Of a DNA stretch of 64,000 nucleotides, positions 46,561 to 54,388 are shown in pieces. This DNA is from Actinomycetospora chiangmaiensis DSM 45062 (GTDB lineage: Bacteria; Actinomycetota; Actinomycetes; Mycobacteriales; Pseudonocardiaceae). The first letter of the stretch is position 1. Every line of letters starts with the position of its first letter. The notes below the pieces were generated by a model that saw nothing but the letters and a program-made list of their open reading frames with translations, was not told the origin of the DNA and did not search any database. The translations under genes were made by a program, and so were the position numbers. The stretch lies in the NCBI RefSeq assembly GCF_000379625.1, contig NZ_KB903247.1, forward strand, positions 124,001 to 188,000, written 5' to 3'.

Positions 46561-47892
46561 ATGACTGCCGTCCTGCGCCCTGCCCTGCCCCCGACCGTCG
46601 GTGCGGACCTCGAGGTCCCGCTCGTCGACGGGCGCCGCGTCCGGTACGCCGATCTCGACGCCGCCGCCAGCGCGCCGCCGCTGCAGTCCGTCGCCGACCA
46701 CGTCGCGGAGGTCCTGCCCTACTACGCGAGCGTCCACCGCGGTGCGGGCTACACCTCGCGGGTCTGCACCTCGCTGCTGGAGTCGGCCCGGGAGACCGTC
46801 GGCCGGTTCCTCGGGGCGCGGGAGGACGACGTCGTCGTGTTCACCCGCAACACCACCGACGCGTTCGCCCTGCTCGCGCGGGCCGTGCCCGGCCCGGTGC
46901 TCACCCTCGACCTCGAGCACCACGCGACGCTGCTCGCCTGGCGGCACACCGCCCACCACGTGGTGGCCGCGCGCGGGTCGGTCGCGGCGACGCTCGGCGC
47001 GCTGCGGGCCGGCATCGAGGCCCACCGCCCGGCCCTCGTCGCGGTCACCGGCGCCTCCAACGTCACCGGCGAGACGTTGCCCCTGACCGCGATCGTCGAG
47101 CTCGCGCACGCCGCCGGGGCCCGGGTCGCCGTCGACGCCGCGCAGCTCGCGCCGCACCGCCGGGTCGACCTCGCCGCCCTCGGGGCCGACTACCTCGCCC
47201 TGTCCGGGCACAAGCTGTACGCCCCGTACGGCGTCGGGGTCCTCGTCGGACGGCGGGACTGCCTCGACGTCGCGCCCGCGCACCTGGCGGGCGGGGGTGC
47301 GGTCCGGTCGGTCGCCGTCGCCGACGGGGAGACCGACACGGCGTGGCTGCCCGCGCCCCAGCGCCACGAGGGCGGCACCCCGAACCTGCTCGGCGCCGTC
47401 GCGCTGGCCGCCGCGTGCCGGGCACTCGAGCCGGTGATCGACAGCGTGGTGCCCGCGCACGAGCGGGAGCTCGCCACCCGGCTGCGCGCGGGCCTCACCG
47501 ACGTGCCCGGCGTGCGGCTCCTGGCGTGCTTCGAGGACGCCCCGGACCAGGTGGCGGTCGTGTCGTTCGAGGTGGGGTCCCTCCCGTCGGGGCTCGTCGC
47601 GGCGGCCCTGTCCGCCGAGCACGGCATCGGGGTGCGCGACGGCCGCTTCTGCGCCCACCCGCTGCTCGACCGCCTCACCGGCGGCCGCGACGCCGTGCGG
47701 GCGAGCCTCGGCCTCGCGAGCACGGCGGACGACGTCGAGCGGTTGATCGCGGCCGTGGCGCAGCTCGTCGCCCGCGGCCCGGGCTGGACCTACGCGCAGC
47801 GCGACGGCCGCTGGGTGCCAACGCCCGACCCGCGGGATCTCGACCCGCTCGCCGTCGGGAACCGGGAGGGGCTGCCCGGCTGCGACCGGTAG
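46561..47892 (+). CDS. Class V aminotransferase-fold PLP enzyme (cysteine desulfurase-like)
   Basis: A 443-residue PLP enzyme of the NifS/SufS/CsdA superfamily. It has YADLDAAASAPPLQSV, HRGAGYTSRV, FTRNTTDAFALLAR near 93, VDAAQLAPHRRVDL near 200 and the PLP lysine in LSGHKLYAPYGVG near 217. It would remove sulfur from cysteine or act as a lyase on a related substrate. The catalytic Cys loop of classical desulfurases cannot be assigned with confidence. It is directly under the SAM-IV riboswitch, so it belongs to the methionine/sulfur regulon. Confidence 0.88.
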   Translation: MTAVLRPALPPTVGADLEVPLVDGRRVRYADLDAAASAPPLQSVADHVAEVLPYYASVHRGAGYTSRVCTSLLESARETVGRFLGAREDDVVVFTRNTTDAFALLARAVPGPVLTLDLEHHATLLAWRHTAHHVVAARGSVAATLGALRAGIEAHRPALVAVTGASNVTGETLPLTAIVELAHAAGARVAVDAAQLAPHRRVDLAALGADYLALSGHKLYAPYGVGVLVGRRDCLDVAPAHLAGGGAVRSVAVADGETDTAWLPAPQRHEGGTPNLLGAVALAAACRALEPVIDSVVPAHERELATRLRAGLTDVPGVRLLACFEDAPDQVAVVSFEVGSLPSGLVAAALSAEHGIGVRDGRFCAHPLLDRLTGGRDAVRASLGLASTADDVERLIAAVAQLVARGPGWTYAQRDGRWVPTPDPRDLDPLAVGNREGLPGCDR

Positions 47893-47896
47893 GCGC

Positions 47897-47926
47897 TTGA
47901 CACCCGACCGGGCGACGGTTGACGCT
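47897..47926 (+). promoter_or_regulatory. Promoter of a leaderless leader ORF
   Basis: TTGACA (47897-47902) with TGACGC/GACGCT about 17-18 nt downstream, ending 6-7 nt before the GTG at 47933. Confidence 0.55.
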
Positions 47927-47932
47927 CGAACC

Positions 47933-48127
47933 GTGCCTCGTCCCGTCCTGACGCGCCGCCGTCACGTGGATCTCCTCCGCGTGACGGCGCAGGGCTGTCG
48001 CCGGGTCCCCGACCCCGCCACCCCCGCCGTCAGGAAGGCACGTCCATGCGTTTCGGAGTCCTCGACATCGTCCCGCACCTCCCGCACCCGGTCACCGGCG
48101 AGATCCTCTCGGCGCACGAGCGCCTGA
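47933..48127 (+). CDS. Leader peptide of the RRxHVDL family, extended and overlapping the next gene
   Basis: It begins VPRPVLTRRRHVDLLRVTAQ and then GCRR: an intact family core, but no stop follows CR. The frame continues to 48127 (64 residues), overlapping the LLM gene (start 48046) by 82 bp in another frame. Ribosomes translating the leader would terminate inside the LLM gene, so coupling or interference is possible. Confidence 0.7.
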   Translation: MPRPVLTRRRHVDLLRVTAQGCRRVPDPATPAVRKARPCVSESSTSSRTSRTRSPARSSRRTSA

Positions 48128-49161
48128 ACCGGGTCGTCTCGACCGCGGTGCACGCCGAGGCGCTCGGCTTCGACTCCTACGCGGTGGGGGAGCGGCACGC
48201 GGGCGACTTCCTGTCCTCGTCGCCGACCGTGCTGCTCGGGGCGCTCGCGCAGGCCACCGACCGGATCCTGCTCTCGACCGGGGTCACGGTCCTCTCCCTG
48301 CTCGACCCGGTCCGTGTGGCGGAGGACTACGCGACGGTCGACCAGCTCTCCGGGGGCCGTCTCGAGATCGTCGTCGGGAAGGGCAACGAGGACCGGCACT
48401 TCGGCATGTTCGGCCTCGAGATCGGCAAGCAGTACGAGTACCTCCGGGAGAACTACGAGCTGCTCCGGCGACTGCTCCGCGAGGAGCACGTGGACTGGAC
48501 GGGCGTCCACCACGCCGACCTCCACGACATCACCACGCACCCGCGCCCCTTCGACGGCCCCTTCCGCATCTGGCACGGGTCGGCGACCTCGACCGACGCC
48601 GTCGACCTGGCCGCCCGCTGGGGCGACCCGCTCATGACGGCGAACGCCCTGCAGCCCCGCGAGGCCTACCTGGTCCTCATCGACCGGTACCGCGAGAAGC
48701 TCGTCGAGCACGGCCACGACCCCGCCGTCGGCTATGTCGGCTCCGGCTCGGGCGGGCTCTACCTCGCGGCGACCGACGAGCAGGCGGTGCGGCAGTACCG
48801 GCCGATCTACGAGGCGATGGCGGCGAAGCTCGCTGCGGCGCACGCCGACGACCCGCGCAAGGGCAAGACGATGTCGTTCACGACGATCGAGGACGCCGTC
48901 GCCCACGGCCCCGCGCTCGTCGGGACCCCGGAGCGGGTGGCCGAGAAGATCCTCGACTACCACAAGGCCTACCGCCACGACCTGCAGTCGGTGTCGATCA
49001 ACCCGGTGCTGCCCCACGGCGAGCAGCAGGAGGTCCTCGCCCGGTTCGCGGAGGAGGTCATCCCGCTGGTGCGCCGTGAGGTGTCGACGACGCTGTGGGG
49101 CACCGACGACGCCGGGCGCGCAGGTGCGCTGCGCGCAGGTGAGCAGAAAGTGGGGTTATAG
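48046..49161 (+). CDS. LLM class flavin-dependent oxidoreductase
   Basis: A 371-residue luciferase-like monooxygenase. It has FGVLDIVPHLPHPVTGEI, FDSYAVGERHAGDFLSSSP, GVTVLSLLDPVRVAEDYATVDQ, and LEIVVGKGNEDRHFGMF, with a C-terminal lid around VGTPERVAEKILDYHK. It uses reduced FMN or F420; the substrate is unknown, but the leader peptide upstream puts it under the sulfur response. Its C-terminal GEQKVGL is encoded by a 40-bp palindrome shared with the convergent LLM gene. Confidence 0.87.
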   Translation: MRFGVLDIVPHLPHPVTGEILSAHERLNRVVSTAVHAEALGFDSYAVGERHAGDFLSSSPTVLLGALAQATDRILLSTGVTVLSLLDPVRVAEDYATVDQLSGGRLEIVVGKGNEDRHFGMFGLEIGKQYEYLRENYELLRRLLREEHVDWTGVHHADLHDITTHPRPFDGPFRIWHGSATSTDAVDLAARWGDPLMTANALQPREAYLVLIDRYREKLVEHGHDPAVGYVGSGSGGLYLAATDEQAVRQYRPIYEAMAAKLAAAHADDPRKGKTMSFTTIEDAVAHGPALVGTPERVAEKILDYHKAYRHDLQSVSINPVLPHGEQQEVLARFAEEVIPLVRREVSTTLWGTDDAGRAGALRAGEQKVGL

Positions 49162-49178
49162 CCCCACTTTCCGCTCAC
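49139..49178. repeat. 40-bp palindromic element, copy 6 (ctatag-like), between convergent LLM genes
   Basis: gtgagcagaaagtgggg / ccccactttccgctcac around ttatag. It contains the stop of the rightward LLM gene; the leftward one ends at 49183. Probably a bidirectional terminator. Confidence 0.78.
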
Positions 49179-49182
49179 GGGG

Positions 49183-50298
49183 CTACGCCACCTGGCGGGG
49201 CCGGCCGTCGGCCTCGCGGCGCGCGACCTCGGCGCGGACCAGCGGGATGACCTCGCGGCCGAACTCCTCGGCGTCGGCGAGCAGGTCGTACCCGCGCGCC
49301 GACATGATGTCGACGCCGAGGTCCCAGTAGTCCACCAGCGCCGCCGCGACGGTCTCCGGCGTCCCGACCAGCGCGTTCGAGTTCCCGCCGCCCCCGGTCG
49401 CCTTCGCGGTGACCGTCCACAGCGCGCGGTCGAAGCGCTCGCCCCGGGCCGCGACGGCGAGCAGGCGCTGCGAGCCGGCGTTCTCCGGGTTCTGCAGCCG
49501 GTGCCGGTTGGTCAGCGGCACCGACCCGCCCTGGGTCCGCTCCTCGATCCGCGCCACCGTCGCGTACGCCTTCTCCCAGGCCGCCTCCTCGGTGGCGCCG
49601 AGGATCGGGCGGAACGCGACCTGGATGCGAGGCATCGTCGTGCGACCGGCGGCCCGCGCCGCCGCGTGCACGGTGCGGATCTGCTCCGCGGTGTCGGCGA
49701 GCGGCTCGCCCCACAGCGCGTAGATGTCGGCCTCCGCGCTCCCCACGGCGTAGGCCGCGGTCGACGACCCGCCGAAGCTCAGGTTCGGCCGGGGTGACTG
49801 GAGCGGGCGGACGTCGGCGACGAAGTCCTCGAAGGCGTAGTGCTCGCCCGCGTAGTCCCACGGCGCCGTCCGGGTCCACGCCTGCTTGAGGATCTGCATG
49901 TACTCCCGCGTGCGGCCGTAGCGCTCGTCCTTCGAGAGACGGTCGCCCTCGCGGGCCTGCTCGTGGTCACTGCCGCCGGTGATGACGTGGACGGTGACGC
50001 GGCCGCCGCTGATCGCGTCCATCGTCGCGAACGTCTTCGCCGCGAAGGTGGGGATCGACAGGTTGGGCCGGTGGGCGACCAGCAGCTGCAGGCCCTCGAC
50101 GTGGTCGAGGATGTAGGTGGCGGCCTGCGCCGGGTCGGGGCTGCCCGACCCGTAGGCGGTGAGCACCCGGTCCCAGCCGTTGTCGCGGTGGGCGCGGGCG
50201 AGGCGCAGGGTGTAGTCCGGGTCGAAGGCGGGGCCGCTGCGGGCCCCCGTCTCCGATCCGTCGTTCGTGGCGGCGATACCGAGGAACTCGACGGGCAC
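49183..50298 (-). CDS. SsuD-like LLM class monooxygenase
   Basis: A 371-residue enzyme close to the alkanesulfonate monooxygenase branch: VEFLGIAATNDGSETG, LLVAHRPNLSIPTFAAKTFATMD, VHVITGGSDHEQAREGD near 107, LSFGGSSTAAYAVG and YALWGEPLADTAEQI. Expected to cleave sulfonates or related compounds to sulfite with FMNH2. GTG start at 50298. It is preceded by a leader peptide (50350-50409) and ends near a palindromic terminator. Confidence 0.88.
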   Translation of the reverse strand: MPVEFLGIAATNDGSETGARSGPAFDPDYTLRLARAHRDNGWDRVLTAYGSGSPDPAQAATYILDHVEGLQLLVAHRPNLSIPTFAAKTFATMDAISGGRVTVHVITGGSDHEQAREGDRLSKDERYGRTREYMQILKQAWTRTAPWDYAGEHYAFEDFVADVRPLQSPRPNLSFGGSSTAAYAVGSAEADIYALWGEPLADTAEQIRTVHAAARAAGRTTMPRIQVAFRPILGATEEAAWEKAYATVARIEERTQGGSVPLTNRHRLQNPENAGSQRLLAVAARGERFDRALWTVTAKATGGGGNSNALVGTPETVAAALVDYWDLGVDIMSARGYDLLADAEEFGREVIPLVRAEVARREADGRPRQVA

Positions 50299-50349
50299 GG
50301 CTCTACTCCAGGGGCGAACGACGACGGGTGGGCGGGCACAGGGCCCACC

Positions 50350-50409
50350 TCAGGTCGCGGAGCAGACCCGCTCGAGGTCGATGTGACGCCGACGCGTCAG
50401 GAACGGCAC
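50350..50409 (-). CDS. Cys-containing leader peptide (upstream of an SsuD-like gene)
   Basis: A 19-residue ORF, VPFLTRRRHIDLERVCSAT, then TGA. HID replaces HVD, and the single Cys is displaced upstream. On the minus strand TTGACC-N17-GACGGT ends 7 nt before this GTG, which fixes the start here rather than at the in-frame GTG 50418. It lies 51 bp upstream of the LLM gene. Confidence 0.82.
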   Translation of the reverse strand: MPFLTRRRHIDLERVCSAT

Positions 50410-50523
50410 GACCTCCACCGTCCTCCGCGGGCGGCGGCGGGTCAACGCCGCCCGCGGAGTGGTCCCGGCGCGTCCCGGCGGCGGTGAGACGTCGCGGATT
50501 CGAGGCCTGTGCGTTCGGATGCG

Positions 50524-50880
50524 CTACTTCTGTGCGGGGACCGGCGTGCCCTGGTGGAAGAGCACGCGCCACGGCCCGCCGGGCTCCCGGCGCCAGACCG
50601 AGCTCCGCAGCACGGTCCGTTCCCGACGACGGGTCCGGTAGGTCACGAGCACGGCGTCGTCCGCGAGGCGGACCGCCGCCTCGTCGGAGACGACCAGCGG
50701 CTCGTGGTCGGGGCCGAACTCCACGCCCAGCACCGCGTCGCGGTCCCACACCCGCCCGGACGCCCCGTACTCGCGGAAGTCCGGGTCGATGAGCGGGCCC
50801 GCGAGCTCCGGGGAGCGCCGGACCTCGAGGTCGAGCAGCCGGAGCTCGAGGTCGAGGACCGCGCGCAGCTCGTCGTCCAC
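50524..50880 (-). CDS. SnoaL/DUF4440-like protein
   Basis: A 118-residue NTF2-fold protein: VDDELRAVLDLELRLLDLEVRR (helix 1), LAGPLIDPDFREYGASGRVWDRDAV, DDAVLVTYRTRRRER and the C-terminal VWRREPGGPWRVLFHQGT. This is the DUF4440 pattern, with no assigned reaction. I use GTG 50880; a GTG at 50904 lies inside a 40-bp palindrome and is unlikely. It is a separate leftward gene between two sulfur operons. Confidence 0.78.
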   Translation of the reverse strand: MDDELRAVLDLELRLLDLEVRRSPELAGPLIDPDFREYGASGRVWDRDAVLGVEFGPDHEPLVVSDEAAVRLADDAVLVTYRTRRRERTVLRSSVWRREPGGPWRVLFHQGTPVPAQK

Positions 50881-50896
50881 GGGTGCAAGCCTGCTC

Positions 50897-50936
50897 GTGA
50901 GCACTTATCGGTGCTATAGCCCCATTTAGTGCTCAC
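50897..50936. repeat. 40-bp palindromic element, copy 7 (ctatag class)
   Basis: gtgagcact / agtgctcac outer arms with a less perfect centre around gctatagc. It contains the TAA stop of the ABC ATPase gene (50926-50928). Confidence 0.72.
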
Positions 50937-52551
50937 GAGCCGCAGGCACACGCTGACCGGCGATCGCGCCGAGCAGGGTCCGGGTGTACTCGTGGTGCGG
51001 GGCGTCGAACAGCTCGCCCGTGGGCCGCAGCTCGAGCAACTTCCCGCCCTGCATCACGCCGACCCGGTGGGCGACCCGGCGGACCACCGCGAGGTCGTGC
51101 GAGATGAACAGGTAGGCGAGCCCGTCGCGCTCCTGCAGCTCGTGGAGCAGGTCGAGCACCTGGGCCTGCACCGACACGTCGAGGGCCGACACCGGCTCGT
51201 CGCACACCACGAGGTCGGGGGAGAGCGCGAGCGCCCGGGCGATCGCCACCCGTTGCCGTTGCCCGCCGGAGAGCTCCACCGGCTTGCGGTCGAGCATCGC
51301 GGCCGGCAACGCCACCCGGTCGACCAGCTCGGCCGCGCGCGTCGCCTGCTCCTCGCGGGTGCCCACCCCGAACGCCCGCAGCGGTTCGGTGATCACCTCC
51401 CGCACGGCGAAGCGGGGATCGAGCGAAGCGTAGGGGTTCTGATAGACGAGCTGGGCCCGGCGGCGCAGGTCGCGCCAGGCCGCACCGCGCACCGTCGTCA
51501 CGTCCTCGCCGTCGAGGAACACCTGTCCCGACGTCGGGTCCGCGAGGCGCAGCAGGAGCCGTGCGGTCGTCGACTTCCCCGACCCGGACTCCCCGACGAG
51601 CGCCAGCGTCTCGCCGCGCGCGATCGTGAACGACACGCCATCCACCGCGCGCAGGTGCTCCCGCCGCCACGATCCGCGCGCCCGCGCCAGCGGGAAGTCC
51701 TTCACCAGGTCCCGCACCTCGGCGATCGGCGTCCCGCTCGCGGCGACCGGCGGCAGGGCGTCCACGTCGGCGAGCCCGGGTGCCGCGGCGAGCAGCTCCC
51801 GCGTGTACGGGTGGGTCGGCCGCTCCAGGATCTCCGCGGTCGGGCCCTGCTCGACGATGCGTCCCTGCGACATCACGACGATCCGGTCGGCGCGGTCGGC
51901 CGCGACCCCGAGGTCGTGGGTGACCAGCAGCAACGCGCTGCCGGTCGCGGCCCGCAGGTCCTCGAGGTGGTCGAGGATCTGCCGCGCGACCGTCGCGTCG
52001 AGCGCGCTGGTCGGCTCGTCCGCGATCAGCAGGGCAGGCGACGCGGCGATCGCTACCGCGATGAGCGCCCGCTGCCGCAGCCCGCCCGAGAGCTCGTGCG
52101 GGTACTGGCCGGCGCGGACGGCGGCGTCCGGGATGCCCGCCCGCTCCAGCAGCTCCACGGCGCGCGCCGGAGCGGAGCGACGGTCGGCCAGGGCGTGGAC
52201 CCGCAGCACCTCCGCGACCTGTCGGCCGACCTTCTGCACCGGGTTGAGCGAGACGCCCGGGTCCTGCGGCACGAGCCCGATCCGGGCCCCGCGCACCGCG
52301 CGCAGGGCCTTCTCGGAACGGCCGAGCAGCTCCTCCCCGTCGAGCGCGACGCTCCCGGCGCGCACCGCGCCGTTCCCGGCGAGCAGCCCGATCACGGCCT
52401 GGGCCAACGTCGACTTCCCGGAGCCGGACTCCCCGACGACCGCGACGACCTCGCCGGCCGCGACCTCGAGGTCGACCCCGCGCAGGGCCTCGACGGTCCC
52501 ACCGGCGACCCGGTAGTCGACCTGCAGGTCGGTCACGCTCAGCAGGCTCAT
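50926..52551 (-). CDS. Fused dipeptide/nickel-type ABC transporter ATP-binding protein (two ATPase domains)
   Basis: A 541-residue DppD-DppF fusion. Each half has a complete ATPase: Walker A GESGSGKST near 40-48 and again near 317-325, signatures LSGGLRQRALIAVA and [15 protein letters not shown], Walker [13 protein letters not shown] and LVVCDEPVSALD, and switch His residues in LVTHDLG and FISHDLA. It would power import through the DppB/DppC-like permeases encoded upstream. Co-transcription with two LLM monooxygenases suggests uptake of an organosulfur compound or peptide. Its C-terminal AREH lies in a palindromic repeat. Confidence 0.93.
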   Translation of the reverse strand: MSLLSVTDLQVDYRVAGGTVEALRGVDLEVAAGEVVAVVGESGSGKSTLAQAVIGLLAGNGAVRAGSVALDGEELLGRSEKALRAVRGARIGLVPQDPGVSLNPVQKVGRQVAEVLRVHALADRRSAPARAVELLERAGIPDAAVRAGQYPHELSGGLRQRALIAVAIAASPALLIADEPTSALDATVARQILDHLEDLRAATGSALLLVTHDLGVAADRADRIVVMSQGRIVEQGPTAEILERPTHPYTRELLAAAPGLADVDALPPVAASGTPIAEVRDLVKDFPLARARGSWRREHLRAVDGVSFTIARGETLALVGESGSGKSTTARLLLRLADPTSGQVFLDGEDVTTVRGAAWRDLRRRAQLVYQNPYASLDPRFAVREVITEPLRAFGVGTREEQATRAAELVDRVALPAAMLDRKPVELSGGQRQRVAIARALALSPDLVVCDEPVSALDVSVQAQVLDLLHELQERDGLAYLFISHDLAVVRRVAHRVGVMQGGKLLELRPTGELFDAPHHEYTRTLLGAIAGQRVPAAREH

Positions 52552-53453
52552 CGGTCCCGCCCCCACTCGCCGTCGAGCGCCTTGGAGACGCGGTTGACCG
52601 AGAGCACCGTCGCGGCGATCGTCAGGCCGGGCATGGCGCACATCCACCAGGAGGTCGCCAGGTAGTTGCGACCCTCGGCCACGAGTGAGCCCCATTCCGG
52701 CGCCGGCGGCGGGGCCCCGTAGCCCAGGAACGACAACGAGGACACCGCGAGGATCGCGAGCCCGAACTCGAGCACCGCGAGCACCAGGACCGGGCCGGCG
52801 GCGTTGGGCAGCACGTGGCGACCTAACGACACCCACCACCGGGTGCCGACCGCCCGCGCCGCCTCCACGTACACGGTGCCGCGCACCCGCAACGTCTCCG
52901 CCCGCATCACGCGGGCGAACTGCGCGACGCTCGCGATGCCCACCGCGATCGCCACGTTCGTCGTGCCGAACCCGAGCGCCGCGATCAGCGCGAGGGCCAG
53001 CAGGATCGGCGGGATCGCGAGGAGCACGTCGACCACGCGCATGAGCACCTCGTCGACCCAGCCCCCGACGAAGCCCGCCAGCAGCCCGATCAGCCCGCCG
53101 ACGACGAGCGCGACCGCCACGGCGGTCAGGGTCGCCTGCAGCGACAGGGAGGTGCCGTGGACCACGCGGGTCCACATGTCGCGGCCCAGGTAGTCGGTGC
53201 CGAACCAGTGCCCGGGCCCCGGCGGCAGCGAGCGCTGTCGCGGGATCGCGAGGTTCGGGTCGCCCGGGGCGAACACCGCCGGGAACACCGCCGAGACCAG
53301 CACGAACACGATCACGAGGACCGAGACGACGAGCCCCGGACGGCGTCGCAGGAACCGGCCGAGCCGGGCGCGGCCCGTCCCGGGAGACGTTCCCGACGTC
53401 GGGGGCGGCGCCGGTTGCGCCGTCGTGGCCCGGGGATCGAGGAGGTCGGTCAT
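52548..53453 (-). CDS. ABC transporter permease (DppC family)
   Basis: A 301-residue inner-membrane permease with about six transmembrane segments, an N-terminal OppC_N-like segment (RLGRFLRRRPGLVVSVLVIV) and the HWFGTDYLGRDMWTRVVHGT motif typical of DppC/OppC. The coupling loop EAARAVGTRWWVSLGRHVLPNA contacts the ATPase. It overlaps both neighbours by 4 bp. Substrate as for the operon. Confidence 0.92.
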   Translation of the reverse strand: MTDLLDPRATTAQPAPPPTSGTSPGTGRARLGRFLRRRPGLVVSVLVIVFVLVSAVFPAVFAPGDPNLAIPRQRSLPPGPGHWFGTDYLGRDMWTRVVHGTSLSLQATLTAVAVALVVGGLIGLLAGFVGGWVDEVLMRVVDVLLAIPPILLALALIAALGFGTTNVAIAVGIASVAQFARVMRAETLRVRGTVYVEAARAVGTRWWVSLGRHVLPNAAGPVLVLAVLEFGLAILAVSSLSFLGYGAPPPAPEWGSLVAEGRNYLATSWWMCAMPGLTIAATVLSVNRVSKALDGEWGRDR

Positions 53454-54388
53454 GCGGGCACCGCCTGGGTGACGCGGGGGTCGAGCAGGGGGTAGATCAG
53501 GTCGACCACGAGGTTCACCACGACGAACACGACCGCCGCGAACAGCACGACACCCTGCACGAGCGGGACGTCCTGGTCGGCGACGGCCTCCACCGTGATG
53601 CGGCCGAGGCCGGGGCGGGTGAACACGGTCTCGACGACGACGGTCCCCGCGAGCAGGTTGCCCGCCACGTACCCGAGCACGGTCAGCGCCGGGATCGCCG
53701 CGTTGCCCAGCGCGTGGCGGAGGTGGACCGCGACCGGGCCCACCCCCTTGGCCCGCGCGGTGGTCACGTACGGCTCGGCGAGCGCCGTCGACATGCTCTT
53801 GACGAGCACCTGCGCGATCAGCGCGCCCGTGGGGAGGGCCAGGGTGACGGCGGGCAGGATCAGCGCCTCCGGCCCGCGCGCCCCGACGGCGGGCAGCCAG
53901 CCGAGTTGGAACGAGAACAGCTGCACCAGCATCAGCCCGACCCAGAACACCGGCAGCGACACCGCCAGCGACGGCAGCCCCATGAGGGTCTGCGCGAGCC
54001 AGCGGTGCCGCGTGTAGGTGGCGACGAGGGCGACCCCGGCGCCGAACACGACGGCGAGCACGAGGCCCGCCGTCGCGATCTGCAGCGTCGGCGGCAGCGC
54101 GTCGGCGATCGTCGCGCCGACGGGCTGGCCGCTGACGAAGGACGTCCCGAGGTCGCCCCGCACCGCGGCGCCCAGCCGCTCGAGGTACTGCACGACCAGC
54201 GGCTGGTCGAAGCCGTAACGGGCCTTCAGCGCCGCCAGGTCGGCCGGCGTCACCGACGCGCCGTCCGACGCCCGGGCGACCAGCGTCGCCACGGGGTCGG
54301 ACAGCAGGAAGAGCACCGCGAAGGACACGGTGTACGCCGCCCAGAGGACCAGGACGGCGAACCCGAGTCGTCTCGCCGGATAGATCAC
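53450..54388 (-). CDS. ABC transporter permease (DppB family)
   Basis: A 312-residue permease: N-terminal helix YPARRLGFAVLVLWAAYTVSF, periplasmic LKARYGFDQPLVVQYLERLG with GDLGTSFVSGQPVG, and the EAA-like loop VTTARAKGVGPVAVHLRHALGNA. These are the standard DppB/NikB features. It pairs with the DppC-type gene and overlaps the binding-protein gene by 4 bp. Confidence 0.92.
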   Translation of the reverse strand: MIYPARRLGFAVLVLWAAYTVSFAVLFLLSDPVATLVARASDGASVTPADLAALKARYGFDQPLVVQYLERLGAAVRGDLGTSFVSGQPVGATIADALPPTLQIATAGLVLAVVFGAGVALVATYTRHRWLAQTLMGLPSLAVSLPVFWVGLMLVQLFSFQLGWLPAVGARGPEALILPAVTLALPTGALIAQVLVKSMSTALAEPYVTTARAKGVGPVAVHLRHALGNAAIPALTVLGYVAGNLLAGTVVVETVFTRPGLGRITVEAVADQDVPLVQGVVLFAAVVFVVVNLVVDLIYPLLDPRVTQAVPA

